Origin: Bacteroides sp.
GTDB lineage: Bacteria; Bacteroidota; Bacteroidia; Bacteroidales; Muribaculaceae
Direction of reading: 5' to 3'
NCBI GenBank assembly: GCA_023663525.1
Contig: JAMPHF010000001.1
Location: 988,856 to 1,023,693, forward strand
DNA: 34,838 bases
The translations under genes and the position numbers were made by a program. Of this stretch, positions 17,046 to 25,748 are shown one piece after another. Below the pieces are notes generated by a model that did not search any database, was not told where the DNA came from, and saw only the letters and a list, made by a program, of their open reading frames with translations. Positions within the stretch are counted from its first letter, which is position 1. The number at the start of each line of letters is the position of its first letter.

Positions 17046-18098
17046 ATGAACGGGACTCCCGAAATTTCCGTAATCATACCCGTATACAAGGTTGAAAAAT
17101 ACCTGCATCTATGCATTGACAGCGTACTGAATCAAACATTTCAGGATTTAGAGATAATCCTCGTCGATGACGGTTCGCCGGACAATTGCCCTGAAATATG
17201 CGAGGAGTATGCGCGAAAAGATCACCGTGTCAAAGTCATTCATAAGGAGAATGCAGGACTCGGCATGGCACGCAATACAGGTCTCGACAATGCTTGCGGA
17301 AAGTATGTATGCTTTCTCGACTCTGATGATGCCTTGGCATTGAATACTTTGGAGGTCTGCCACGGAATCGCAGTAAAAGAAGATGCCGATCAAGTCCGCT
17401 TCATGTTCAATCGACTGAATGATATATCGCGTGCCGACCTCAAACCGATTGATACGGATTCTGCATACTCCATTGGAGTCGGTCGGGAGGGACTTGAACC
17501 GATTCTGAACGTAATATCGCAGATAGCAACGGAGCTTAGATTCAATGCAGCCACCAACGCCAGTGCATGTTCAGCACTCTTTCGACGCAGTATCATCGTC
17601 GATAACAATATTCGGTTCCTCTCCGAGCGCAGACTGATGAGTGAGGATTTCATCTTCAATCTTGATTTCGGAGTGATGTGTGAACGGATAGTCTACACCA
17701 CCAATCCATTTTATCTTTACCGCAACACCGCTTCATCTCTCTCGCGCGGGTTCAATTTCAACCGTGTGGAGCGAGCTTGTGAATTTTCAAAATTCTATGC
17801 CGACCGTTTAAAGGAATACGGATATAAAAATGCCGAAGTCAATGCCATGGGCTATACGCTTGGCGAGATCCGCAGTTTCAACAAACTGCTGTTTTCATCA
17901 GATTTCACGAATAGGCGTAGACGTGAGCTATTCCTTGAGATTCCGGAAATGACATACGTAAAACGTATCATGTCAGAGTATCCCCTTGAGAAACTACCCA
18001 TGATGCAGCGGATTGCATTTAAGCTCCATGTAGACCGTCATTTTTGGCTCAGCTATCTAATCACCTACTTGCGGCGTTTTTTGAAGGACAAATTATAA
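17046..18098 (+). CDS. family 2 glycosyltransferase
   Basis: The 350-residue product opens with the GT-A signature EISVIIPVYKVEKYLHLCID. The nucleotide-binding ILVDDGSPDNCPEICEEYA and the DXD-type motif FLDSDD at about residue 95 follow, then a variable acceptor half with no transmembrane segment. It transfers one sugar from a nucleotide sugar to the lipid-linked glycan at the inner face of the membrane. It is the only recognisable glycosyltransferase in this locus, so the rest of the repeat unit must be built by enzymes elsewhere or be very simple. It starts 32 bp after the acyltransferase and ends the first transcriptional block, before an internal promoter. Confidence 0.92.
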   Translation: MNGTPEISVIIPVYKVEKYLHLCIDSVLNQTFQDLEIILVDDGSPDNCPEICEEYARKDHRVKVIHKENAGLGMARNTGLDNACGKYVCFLDSDDALALNTLEVCHGIAVKEDADQVRFMFNRLNDISRADLKPIDTDSAYSIGVGREGLEPILNVISQIATELRFNAATNASACSALFRRSIIVDNNIRFLSERRLMSEDFIFNLDFGVMCERIVYTTNPFYLYRNTASSLSRGFNFNRVERACEFSKFYADRLKEYGYKNAEVNAMGYTLGEIRSFNKLLFSSDFTNRRRRELFLEIPEMTYVKRIMSEYPLEKLPMMQRIAFKLHVDRHFWLSYLITYLRRFLKDKL

Positions 18099-18150
18099 TA
18101 TCATTTTCATCACGGCACATGCACTTTCTTTTGCCGGTCCTTCCATTTTA

Positions 18151-18181
18151 TTGCACAATCTAATTGTTTTTGCTAATTTTG
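18151..18181 (+). promoter_or_regulatory. internal Bacteroidetes promoter of the glycan-modification unit
   Basis: TTG (18151-18153), exactly 20 nt, then TAATTTTG (18174-18181). It would drive the fused nucleotidyltransferase-aminotransferase gene and the three coupled genes after it, with a leader of about 140 nt, so this half can be expressed apart from the export/polymerase half. Confidence 0.7.
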
Positions 18182-18191
18182 CAAACACAGG

Positions 18192-18234
18192 ATGACCCGA
18201 CCGAGAAATCTCTTTTGACCGAAAACCGGGTCGT
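18192..18234 (+). other. hairpin in the leader of the second exopolysaccharide unit
   Basis: ATGACCCG (18192-18199) pairs with CGGGTCGT (18227-18234), with one G-U pair and a 27-nt loop. It lies within the predicted leader, about 100 nt before the ATG at 18329. There is no U-tract. It may be incidental or a regulatory element. Confidence 0.3.
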
Positions 18235-18328
18235 TCGTGAAATTAATACTAACAGTGTCATTCATAAGCTCATCACACTACGTAGACATTAATACTGCAT
18301 ACGTGTGTTTGACTTTTTTGTATATTCT

Positions 18329-20143
18329 ATGCAAGCAATAATTCTGGCTGCCGGAATGGGACGGCGTCTTGGAGAATTGACCAAAGGTAATACCAAATGT
18401 ATGCTTGAGGTTAACGGCGAGAAACTCATAGACAGAGTCATCCGTAAACTCTCAACGCTCGACTTGAGTAAAATCGTCATCGTCGCAGGCTATGAACGCG
18501 ACAATCTGATTGACTACGTCAAATCAACTTATCCCTCAGCAAATATAGAATTTGTCGAGAATCCGGTCTACGACAAGACCAACAACATATATTCCCTCTG
18601 GCTTGCAAAAGACCATCTGATGAGCGATGACACACTGCTGCTGGAATCCGATTTGATTTTCGAAGACAGTGTGATTGACTGTGCCCTTGACTCGCACTAC
18701 CCCAACCTCGCCTTAGTGGCAAAATATCAGCCGTGGATGGACGGCACAATGATCCGTAAGGATGACCACGACAACATTGTCACATTCATCCCCAAGCCGG
18801 CCTTTGACTATGCTGAGACTGACAGCTACTACAAGACTGTCAACATCTATAAATTCACGCGTGAATTTTCATCGCAACGCTATCTGCCCTTTCTCGAAGC
18901 CTACATCAAGGCTATGGGCAATAATGAATACTATGAGCAGGTTTTGCGCGTGATGACACTCATTGACAACTGCGACATCAAGGCAGTTGACATAGCCGAC
19001 CGTAGATGGTACGAGATAGACGATGTCCAGGATCTGCGCATCGCCGAGACCATATTTGCTGATGCTGCTTCCCGACTCAAAAAAATACAGCACAGCTTCG
19101 GTGGCTATTGGCGTTATTCCGGAATGATTGATTTCTGCTATCTCGTCAATCCCTACTTCCCCACACCCAAGATGGTCGATGAGCTGAAAGCTAATTTCGA
19201 CACCCTCCTGCGTCAGTATCCCTCCGGCATGGGCGTGAATTCTATGCTTGCGGGTCGGTATTTCGGTGTCAGAGAAGATTACATCTGCGTGGGCAATGGA
19301 GCCGCCGAGCTTATAAAAAGTCTCATGGAAAGTCTGGAAGGCCGTTTCGGACTCATCTATCCTACGTTTGAGGAATATGCCAACCGTCTGCCGGAAACTT
19401 CGCGTGAGGTATATGTCCCCGACAATCCCGACTATTCATATTCGGCTGATGATGTGATGACATATTTTGCCGACAAGGACATCTCATCGCTTCTTATAAT
19501 CAACCCCGACAATCCTTCAGGCAACTTCATCCCCCACAATGATATTATCAGGCTTGCCGAATGGTGTAGCAACCGGGGGACCAGACTGATTGTCGATGAG
19601 TCATTTGTCGATTTCTCGGATGGAGGATGTGGCAACACACTTATCACCAACGAGATTCTGTCGAAGCATCCCGACCTATGCGTGATGAAAAGTATCTCGA
19701 AATCTTATGGAGTCCCCGGACTAAGGCTTGGGGTCATGGCTTCGGCGGACGGTACATTCATGGCGAAGATGAAGAAAGATGTCGCGATATGGAACATCAA
19801 CTCATTCGGTGAATACTATATGCAGATTTTCAGTAAATATGAACCTGCCTACCGAAAATCGTGTGACCGATTCCGGGAAGAACGCGAAATTTTCATGAAT
19901 GAGCTTTCTTCGGTATCATATCTACGTGTGATCCCCTCACAGGCAAATTACTTCTTATGTGAGGTAACCGATAAGTACACTGCCTACGAGTTGACACTAA
20001 AGCTATTGGCGGAGTTCAACATCCTGATAAAAAACTGTTCAGGGAAAAAAGGATTTTATGAAGGAAAGCAATTCGTCAGAATAGCCATCCGTGACCGTCA
20101 CGACAATTCGCAGTTGACCGAGGCTCTAAAATCAATGGAATGA
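18329..20143 (+). CDS. fused nucleotidyltransferase and PLP aminotransferase/decarboxylase-like enzyme
   Basis: This is a 604-residue two-domain protein. Residues 1-235 form a LicC-like sugar-1-phosphate/choline-phosphate nucleotidyltransferase: IILAAGMGRRLGELTKGNTKC with the catalytic arginine/lysine pattern, then LLESDLIFE with a metal-binding Asp. Residues 250-604 form a fold-type I PLP enzyme of the HisC/CobD class: INPDNPSGN, VDESFVDFS and SISKSYGVPGLRLG, with the PLP Lys at about 458. The likely overall job is to make an amino compound and activate it as a CDP derivative. Two models fit: a CobD-like decarboxylase making phosphoethanolamine or aminopropanol phosphate, or a PntC-like route to CMP-aminoethylphosphonate; PepM and Ppd are absent here. 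The frame opens at a GTG at 18305, but MQAIILAAG at 18329 is the proper start. It overlaps the next gene by 4 bp. Confidence 0.88.
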   Translation: MQAIILAAGMGRRLGELTKGNTKCMLEVNGEKLIDRVIRKLSTLDLSKIVIVAGYERDNLIDYVKSTYPSANIEFVENPVYDKTNNIYSLWLAKDHLMSDDTLLLESDLIFEDSVIDCALDSHYPNLALVAKYQPWMDGTMIRKDDHDNIVTFIPKPAFDYAETDSYYKTVNIYKFTREFSSQRYLPFLEAYIKAMGNNEYYEQVLRVMTLIDNCDIKAVDIADRRWYEIDDVQDLRIAETIFADAASRLKKIQHSFGGYWRYSGMIDFCYLVNPYFPTPKMVDELKANFDTLLRQYPSGMGVNSMLAGRYFGVREDYICVGNGAAELIKSLMESLEGRFGLIYPTFEEYANRLPETSREVYVPDNPDYSYSADDVMTYFADKDISSLLIINPDNPSGNFIPHNDIIRLAEWCSNRGTRLIVDESFVDFSDGGCGNTLITNEILSKHPDLCVMKSISKSYGVPGLRLGVMASADGTFMAKMKKDVAIWNINSFGEYYMQIFSKYEPAYRKSCDRFREEREIFMNELSSVSYLRVIPSQANYFLCEVTDKYTAYELTLKLLAEFNILIKNCSGKKGFYEGKQFVRIAIRDRHDNSQLTEALKSME

Positions 20144-21267
20144 TGGACAGAAAACCGACTGTATGTATCTGTGGCGGAGGAAGCCTGGGCACTGTGATTG
20201 CCGGTGTCGCATCCTCCCGTGGCTTCGGAGTCAACATCCTCACCGGCAAGCCGGAGAAATGGAGTTGCAATCTCACGATTGACGATCCCAACGGTAGAAT
20301 ATTCAACGGCACGATCTCACGCATATCCGACAAGGCTTCGGAAGTAATCCCGCAGTCCGACATCATCATTCTATGCCTGCCGGGCAATGTCATCCATGAT
20401 ATGCTTGTGAGGATAAAACCATATATCTCCGAAAATGCGATTGTTGGCAGCGTATTCTCATCAACAGGCTTTTTCATCATGGCACTTGATGTGCTCGGTC
20501 CGTCAGCACATCTTTTCGGCTTTCAGAGAGTGCCATTCATCTCAAGGATACAAAGCTACGGACATTCTGCTCATCTTCTCGGCTACAAGAAATCACTTAA
20601 CATTGCCTATTGGAATGTCGACGACAGAGGTATCCGCACTCACTGTCTGGAGGAGATTTTAATGACTCCAATCAATGAGCTTGCCCATCCTATCGAGGTT
20701 ACTTTAACCAACAGCAATCCCATCCTTCACCCGGCGAGGCTCTACACTCTTTTCCGCGACCATGATGAAACGAGCCCTTTCGACGCTCAGCCACTGTTCT
20801 ATGAGGATTGGACGGACGAAAGCTCACGGACTCTCATTGCCTGCGACAACGAATTTCAAGCCCTCGTCAGGAAGTTAGGAATCGAGGATGAGGTGATTCC
20901 ATCATTGCTTGACTACTACGAATCAACTGACGATGTATCACTGACTGCGAAAATACGTTCGATAGCCGCATTCAAGGGTATATATGCCCCGACTAAACCC
21001 ACTCCCGGTGGCGTCGGATACATTCCCGACTACGACAATCGATACTTTTCCGAGGATATTCCATTTGGGATGATGTTGATAAAATACATGGCTGAAATAA
21101 ATGGACTCCGAACACCAATGATTGACGAAATCATCAGGTGGTATGAAAAAATCACCGGGAAAAATTTCCTCGATGGAAGCAGCATTGCAGATAACGCAGA
21201 CACGGCTTGCATACAGTGTCTCAACCGGGTTGCCATCCGTCAACTATTGGAATCACGTCATGTCTGA
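20140..21267 (+). CDS. octopine/nopaline dehydrogenase-like NAD(P)-dependent enzyme
   Basis: The 375-residue product has an N-terminal Rossmann fold (VCICGGGSLGTVIAGVASSRG, glycine-rich loop at about residues 10-16, then IIILCLPGNVIHDMLVRI). The C-terminal helical domain has the conserved NSNPILHPARLY, where the His is the family's catalytic base. The family reductively couples an amino acid's amine with a 2-oxo acid, as in opine synthesis, or catalyses the reverse. Its place between the nucleotidyltransferase-aminotransferase fusion (4-bp overlap, ATGA) and the flippase (8-bp overlap) implies that it supplies or modifies the amino substituent of the polymer. The substrate cannot be read from the sequence. 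A second ATG directly follows the first. Confidence 0.85.
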   Translation: MMDRKPTVCICGGGSLGTVIAGVASSRGFGVNILTGKPEKWSCNLTIDDPNGRIFNGTISRISDKASEVIPQSDIIILCLPGNVIHDMLVRIKPYISENAIVGSVFSSTGFFIMALDVLGPSAHLFGFQRVPFISRIQSYGHSAHLLGYKKSLNIAYWNVDDRGIRTHCLEEILMTPINELAHPIEVTLTNSNPILHPARLYTLFRDHDETSPFDAQPLFYEDWTDESSRTLIACDNEFQALVRKLGIEDEVIPSLLDYYESTDDVSLTAKIRSIAAFKGIYAPTKPTPGGVGYIPDYDNRYFSEDIPFGMMLIKYMAEINGLRTPMIDEIIRWYEKITGKNFLDGSSIADNADTACIQCLNRVAIRQLLESRHV

Positions 21268-22699
21268 TAAACTCGGGAATAAAGCCATTAAAGGAACTGT
21301 ATGGTCCGGCGTGGACCGAATTGGGAACATGTGTCTACAATTCGGTGTCAACCTTATTCTCGCGCGACTTTTGCTTCCGAGTGACTTTGGCGCGATAGGC
21401 ATGATTGAAATCTTTATCGTCGTCTCTCAAGTATTGATTGACGGTGGTTTCACCTCTTCTTTAATTCAAAAGAAAACGCCTACACAAGCCGACTATTCGA
21501 CCATATTTCTCTGGAATCTGATTGTGTCCGCAGTGCTGTATACCATACTTTTCATCTGTGCTCCAATCATTGCATCTTTCTATGACCTTCCGGAACTGAA
21601 AGCGATTATCAGAGTACTTGGATTGGTACTGATCACGATCTCATTATCGGTCGTTCATGTGGTCCGCCTGCGTAAACAACTCGAATTAAACAAGCTGGCG
21701 TGTGCAAATCTGTCGGCTTATATGATCGCCGGTATTTTTTCAATCATAGCCGCATGGCATGGCTTTGGCGTGTGGAGTCTTGTCATCATGCAACTTAGTC
21801 AAAGCGCGGCACTTGCCGTCATCCTGTGGATGATAACCCGTTGGACACCATCATTCACAATGTCACGGCGTTCACTCAACGAACTGTTCAGATTCGGAGG
21901 CTATTTGCTTGCTGCAAGTCTTCTTCAGGAAATTTGTAAAAACATCCAGGGTCTTATCATCGGCAAACGTTTCTCAGCCACCGCGATGGGTCTTTATTCG
22001 CAAGCCTATAAACTTGACAGAATATCATCCTATACGCTGCCGAATATACTTGTCCAAGTGATGTATCCGGTCTATGCATCAGTGCAGGATGAGAATGACC
22101 GGTTGGCAAACATACTCGGGATGAACACGCGGTTGATTTCATTTGTCATATTCCCATTGATGGCTATCCTGATTCTCATAGCCGAGCCGCTTATGGTCTT
22201 TCTCTATGGGGTGAAGTGGGCGCCATGTGCTCCATATTTCCAAATTCTATGTGTCGGAGGACTTTTCATCTGTCTGCAAAACACAAATTTCTATGCCGTA
22301 GCGGCAAAAGGCAAGAGTAATGTCCTGTTCTACTGGAGTATCTACAAATGGAGTTCTCTGCTCATCTTCCTGCTTATCGGAATGTTTTTTGGAATCTACG
22401 GACTCCTCTGGGGAATGGGACTGAGCAACTTCAACATCTTTATGGTCAACGCTCTACTTGCTTCGCGCTACACTGACTATAAATTTTTGCGACAGATTAT
22501 GGACATCCTTCCGATTTTCATCCTCTCGGCCGCGACCATGGGGATAACATACATGATTGCATCCGCTGTCAGCATCCATTTCATTGTAATCGTCTTGATT
22601 TATATAAGCATATATTTCAGTCTCGCATGTATTTTCCATTTGCAGGCCATCGGTGAAATAAAAACAGTCATGTTGCGTTTAACAAATAGAAACAAATAG
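21260..22699 (+). CDS. Wzx-type lipid-linked oligosaccharide flippase
   Basis: The product has about 479 residues with roughly 12-14 hydrophobic helices and the MviN/MOP-superfamily polysaccharide-transport pattern (ARLLLPSDFGAIGMIEIFIV, then GLIIGKRFSATAMGLYSQAY). It flips the undecaprenyl-linked repeat unit across the inner membrane. The open frame extends back to 21122 inside the previous gene, but that part is a shadow. The start MSDKLGNKAIKGTVWSG at 21260 fits the family and overlaps the upstream stop by 8 bases (ATGTCTGA), giving translational coupling. It is unusual to find wzx here, separated from wzy by a promoter and an amine-activation module. Confidence 0.9.
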   Translation: MSDKLGNKAIKGTVWSGVDRIGNMCLQFGVNLILARLLLPSDFGAIGMIEIFIVVSQVLIDGGFTSSLIQKKTPTQADYSTIFLWNLIVSAVLYTILFICAPIIASFYDLPELKAIIRVLGLVLITISLSVVHVVRLRKQLELNKLACANLSAYMIAGIFSIIAAWHGFGVWSLVIMQLSQSAALAVILWMITRWTPSFTMSRRSLNELFRFGGYLLAASLLQEICKNIQGLIIGKRFSATAMGLYSQAYKLDRISSYTLPNILVQVMYPVYASVQDENDRLANILGMNTRLISFVIFPLMAILILIAEPLMVFLYGVKWAPCAPYFQILCVGGLFICLQNTNFYAVAAKGKSNVLFYWSIYKWSSLLIFLLIGMFFGIYGLLWGMGLSNFNIFMVNALLASRYTDYKFLRQIMDILPIFILSAATMGITYMIASAVSIHFIVIVLIYISIYFSLACIFHLQAIGEIKTVMLRLTNRNK

Positions 22700-22713
22700 A
22701 CTCCATCTGATTC

Positions 22714-23541
22714 ATGACTCAAAGTTCACCACTGATTGATAAAGAAACTCAGACAGAATTAAGAAACCGCTTCAATCCTGACGGCTCACTGCTACGCCGA
22801 CATCAGATGCTGCTGCTCGACATGCTGAAGAAGATTGACAGGCTATGCAGGGAAAACAATATCCACTACTGGTTGAGTTCGGGGACTTGTATCGGCGCGT
22901 TGCGTCATGGAGGATTCATCCCCTGGGACGATGATGTTGACATCGAAATGTTCGAGTCCGATTTCCGCAAACTGCGCAAAGTCATGCTCGATAATCCCGA
23001 CAGCGATATGGCTTGGCAAGATTCATCTACTGACATTGAATATGTCCAGCCATTCGCCAAGATCAGAGATACGCATACAATCATTCATGAGATTCCTGAC
23101 GTTGACAAGGTCTACAAACACCGAGGAGTGTTCATTGATGTCTTTGTTCTTCGTCCGAGTTCCTCTCTGCGACTCTACAAGTTCAGCGGCATATTTCAAG
23201 TGAATTTTCTATACCGCGTGCAGAATATCACGAATCGTACCCTACGGCGCGCCATCCTACGGTTCTCACATAATATGATTACTAAAGGTCTATTCACTGT
23301 ACTGTCTGCCATATCGGCAATAGGGAGCAAGGGGCAGTACAGACATCGTCCGGGAACCGCATACTGCAAGCCGCGATTCATTGATGACATACGGACATCA
23401 CGCATGGTCAGATTTGAGGATACAGAACTGCCCGTCCCTATCAATGCAGAGCATTACCTCGAAACCATCTATGGAGATTTCCGCCAACTCCCCCCGTTTG
23501 ACAAAATCACCCCTCACATATCCGAGATAGAATATCTGTGA
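22714..23541 (+). CDS. LicD-family phosphotransferase
   Basis: The 275-residue product contains the LicD core: the helix RRHQMLLLDMLKKIDRLCRE, SSGTCIGALRHGGFIPWDDD, and DVDIEM, the Asp cluster that places the metal and nucleotide. LicD proteins transfer phosphocholine, or other phospho-alcohols, from a CDP carrier to a sugar. It closes the operon, 14 bp after the flippase gene, three genes downstream of the LicC-like nucleotidyltransferase domain that would make its donor. No choline kinase or transporter is present, so the transferred group is probably not plain choline. A convergent hairpin terminator follows at 23552-23598. Confidence 0.9.
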   Translation: MTQSSPLIDKETQTELRNRFNPDGSLLRRHQMLLLDMLKKIDRLCRENNIHYWLSSGTCIGALRHGGFIPWDDDVDIEMFESDFRKLRKVMLDNPDSDMAWQDSSTDIEYVQPFAKIRDTHTIIHEIPDVDKVYKHRGVFIDVFVLRPSSSLRLYKFSGIFQVNFLYRVQNITNRTLRRAILRFSHNMITKGLFTVLSAISAIGSKGQYRHRPGTAYCKPRFIDDIRTSRMVRFEDTELPVPINAEHYLETIYGDFRQLPPFDKITPHISEIEYL

Positions 23542-23551
23542 GTTATGCTAA

Positions 23552-23598
23552 GAAAGACTCGCTCCTCAATCCTCAGTGGATTTTGAAGCGGGTCTTTC
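23552..23598. terminator. convergent hairpin between licD-like and prolyl isomerase genes
   Basis: GAAAGACTCGCT (23552-23563) pairs with AGCGGGTCTTTC (23587-23598) over 12 bp with one T-G pair and a 23-nt loop. It lies between convergent stop codons and could serve both transcripts. The U-tracts are weak. Confidence 0.5.
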
Positions 23599-23621
23599 AG
23601 TAATGTAAATAATGTGGTGAA

Positions 23622-25568
23622 TCAGTCACGCTTACGATCTTTGATTTTCTTCAGCACGCCCTTATTGATTTTCACATCATATTTCTTCCGAAGACCATTC
23701 ACCCAATTTTGCTCAAGCTCCTGCTGATAATCGGATGTGACTGAGCCGCGAACGTCTGAAACCTCCTCGGGCGAGTCAATCACACGACCATTATATGCAA
23801 ACCAAGCCACCCATTTCCCCGGAGCATCAGGTTTCGATCCGTTGAATGCGATATTGTCAACAATTCCATTGTCGCCTTTGCCGGTCACAACCCGCTCAAT
23901 CTTCACGTTGCGTCCGAAATTGTCATGCATACGGTTAATGAGCGAATCGTTCTCGACACTGTTCGCTGCAAGATAGCTCTTGGCAGCTTCAGCAATTGAA
24001 TCGGATGTGGCAAACACGACATAGCCCTTGTAATGAGGCTTATCCCATGTATATTTATTACGGTTCGCATTGAAATAACTGTTCAACCCGTCAACATCGG
24101 CTGTTGACTTTTCCCATACATTACGGTTGCTGATTTCAAAAAGCAGTATGCCGTCACGATACTCATTGACAATGTTCCGATATTCAGAGTTTTCTTCCAT
24201 CAGTCTCTCACGGGCGGTTTTCACTGTCGCTTCGTCGATGAGACGGTTCATGCCATGATTAAAAAGAATGAAACCATCGGTGGCCTTACCATTTGAATTT
24301 TCTGCAACGTATGACGCAACATCCGATACGGTGATACCCTTCCCTGCAATCCTTGCGACAACGTCTGTCATCCCGGATGCCGACTTAACGGCCTCTGCCA
24401 CATCCTTCGCTAAGTCCATTTTAGCCTTTACTGCAAACAGGGCTGTTGAATCAACCGTCAGACCATAGGTGGCTTTCAGCTCCTCAAGACGCTGCCTTGC
24501 CGGAAGTGTCGAGCGCATGTCGCGGCTGATTGCCGATTGGATGCCTGGAAGTTCTTCCTCAAGCGAGCCGATTCCCTTATGCGAGAGCGTCTGGACGATA
24601 TGATAGCCGTAAGCCGTCATGAAAGGAGCGGAAACCTCACCCTCCTTCAGACCGAAAGCCGTCTCCTCAAACTCCTTGACCATTTCTCCCTGACCGAAAA
24701 ATCCGAGCATACCTCCATTGGCAGCCGACCCTGCATCCTCGCTCTCCCTGCGGGCGATGGCATCAAAATCACCACCATTGACGATTTCCTTATAGATGGA
24801 ATCTATCTGAGCTTTCTTCACCCCGGCCTCCTCAGGCGAGAGACCGCGAGTGAGCTTGAGTATGTGACGTGCCTCAACTTTGCCCGGATTCGGACGCTCG
24901 TCAACGACCTTTATAATATGATAGCCATACGGTGCATCATCCACAACCTGAGATATTTGCCCGACAGGAGTATTGTAGGCGGCATATTCGAAAGGATAAG
25001 GGAAACGATTGACGTTTATATATCCCATCGACCCTTTATTGCTCACGGCTGATCTATCTGACGAATAGCGGACAGCCATTTCCCCGAAATCAGCCTTACC
25101 GTTCACAATGGCGGTGCGGATACTGTCAAGACGCTGACGGTTGGCCATATCCTCATCGTATGTCCTGCCTAAAGGCACAAGAATATGGCTGACGAGACGC
25201 GAAGTCGCCATACGGCCATACGCCTCATCTATGAGACGCTTGCCAACGAGGGAGTCCGTGAGATATGGCTTTGACAATTCCGAGCAATAGCTCTCAAACT
25301 CCTTGCGGAATCCGTCGGTCTGATGGATTCCTTCAGCCTCAGCCTCAGCTACCTTTAATTTATAGACCACAAACATGTCCACATATTCTTCAAGAGTCTG
25401 TGGGGCGAGCTGTTGCAGATTGTTTTTTTGATACAGATACTCAAATTCGCTCTGTCGGACATCCTTACCGTTGATGGTCATGACAACGGGATCCGAAATC
25501 TTCGCCGCCGATGCAGAGAAGATAGCCGTAGTCGCTAATGCAAAGAGTAAAATATTCTTTTTCTTCAT
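23622..25568 (-). CDS. periplasmic peptidyl-prolyl isomerase with two PpiC-type domains
   Basis: The 648-residue product starts with a Sec signal peptide (MKKKNILLFALATTAIFSASA). A SurA-like N-terminal chaperone part (TINGKDVRQSEFEYLYQKNN) and two parvulin rotamase domains follow. The first is at about 128-225 (SHILVPLGRTYDED, then GYHIIKVVDERPN); the second at about 230-330 (ARHILKLTRGLSPEEAG, then FGQGEMVKEFEETAFGLKEGE). A long C-terminal region of about 310 residues has no rotamase pattern. It assists folding of secreted and outer-membrane proteins. The frame opens 9 codons earlier, but the signal peptide fixes the start at 25568. It lies downstream of the BspA-like gene on the same strand, behind that gene's terminator, so it probably has its own promoter. 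Confidence 0.93.
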   Translation of the reverse strand: MKKKNILLFALATTAIFSASAAKISDPVVMTINGKDVRQSEFEYLYQKNNLQQLAPQTLEEYVDMFVVYKLKVAEAEAEGIHQTDGFRKEFESYCSELSKPYLTDSLVGKRLIDEAYGRMATSRLVSHILVPLGRTYDEDMANRQRLDSIRTAIVNGKADFGEMAVRYSSDRSAVSNKGSMGYINVNRFPYPFEYAAYNTPVGQISQVVDDAPYGYHIIKVVDERPNPGKVEARHILKLTRGLSPEEAGVKKAQIDSIYKEIVNGGDFDAIARRESEDAGSAANGGMLGFFGQGEMVKEFEETAFGLKEGEVSAPFMTAYGYHIVQTLSHKGIGSLEEELPGIQSAISRDMRSTLPARQRLEELKATYGLTVDSTALFAVKAKMDLAKDVAEAVKSASGMTDVVARIAGKGITVSDVASYVAENSNGKATDGFILFNHGMNRLIDEATVKTARERLMEENSEYRNIVNEYRDGILLFEISNRNVWEKSTADVDGLNSYFNANRNKYTWDKPHYKGYVVFATSDSIAEAAKSYLAANSVENDSLINRMHDNFGRNVKIERVVTGKGDNGIVDNIAFNGSKPDAPGKWVAWFAYNGRVIDSPEEVSDVRGSVTSDYQQELEQNWVNGLRKKYDVKINKGVLKKIKDRKRD

Positions 25569-25701
25569 GGGAGAAATGTAAGGCTGACAGTTCAATCAGC
25601 CCATGTTTTTTCAGGTTTTACACTTATTCTAACGGAAGCAATGCCACTTTATTGCAAAACCATCTGAAACAAAAAAGTAATTGTGTGATTCATGATACAA
25701 T

Positions 25702-25736
25702 CAAAGCGGCTACAGGTAATCCCCATAGCCGCTTTG
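25702..25736 (-). terminator. intrinsic terminator of the BspA-like gene
   Basis: CAAAGCGGCTA (25702-25712) and TAGCCGCTTTG (25726-25736) form a perfect 11-bp stem with a 13-nt loop, 12 bp past the BspA-like stop codon. The T-tract on the minus strand is short (TTTGATTGT). Confidence 0.7.
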
Positions 25737-25748
25737 TATAAAAAAGAA

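Noticed and set aside
21122..21259. 46 extra N-terminal codons for the flippase
   Set aside because: They are the out-of-frame 3' end of the dehydrogenase gene; the family-type N-terminus starts at 21260.
24537..25052. 171-codon open frame on the plus strand opposite the prolyl isomerase gene
   Set aside because: It is wholly antisense to a clear PpiC-type protein, and its product shows no domain or signal pattern.
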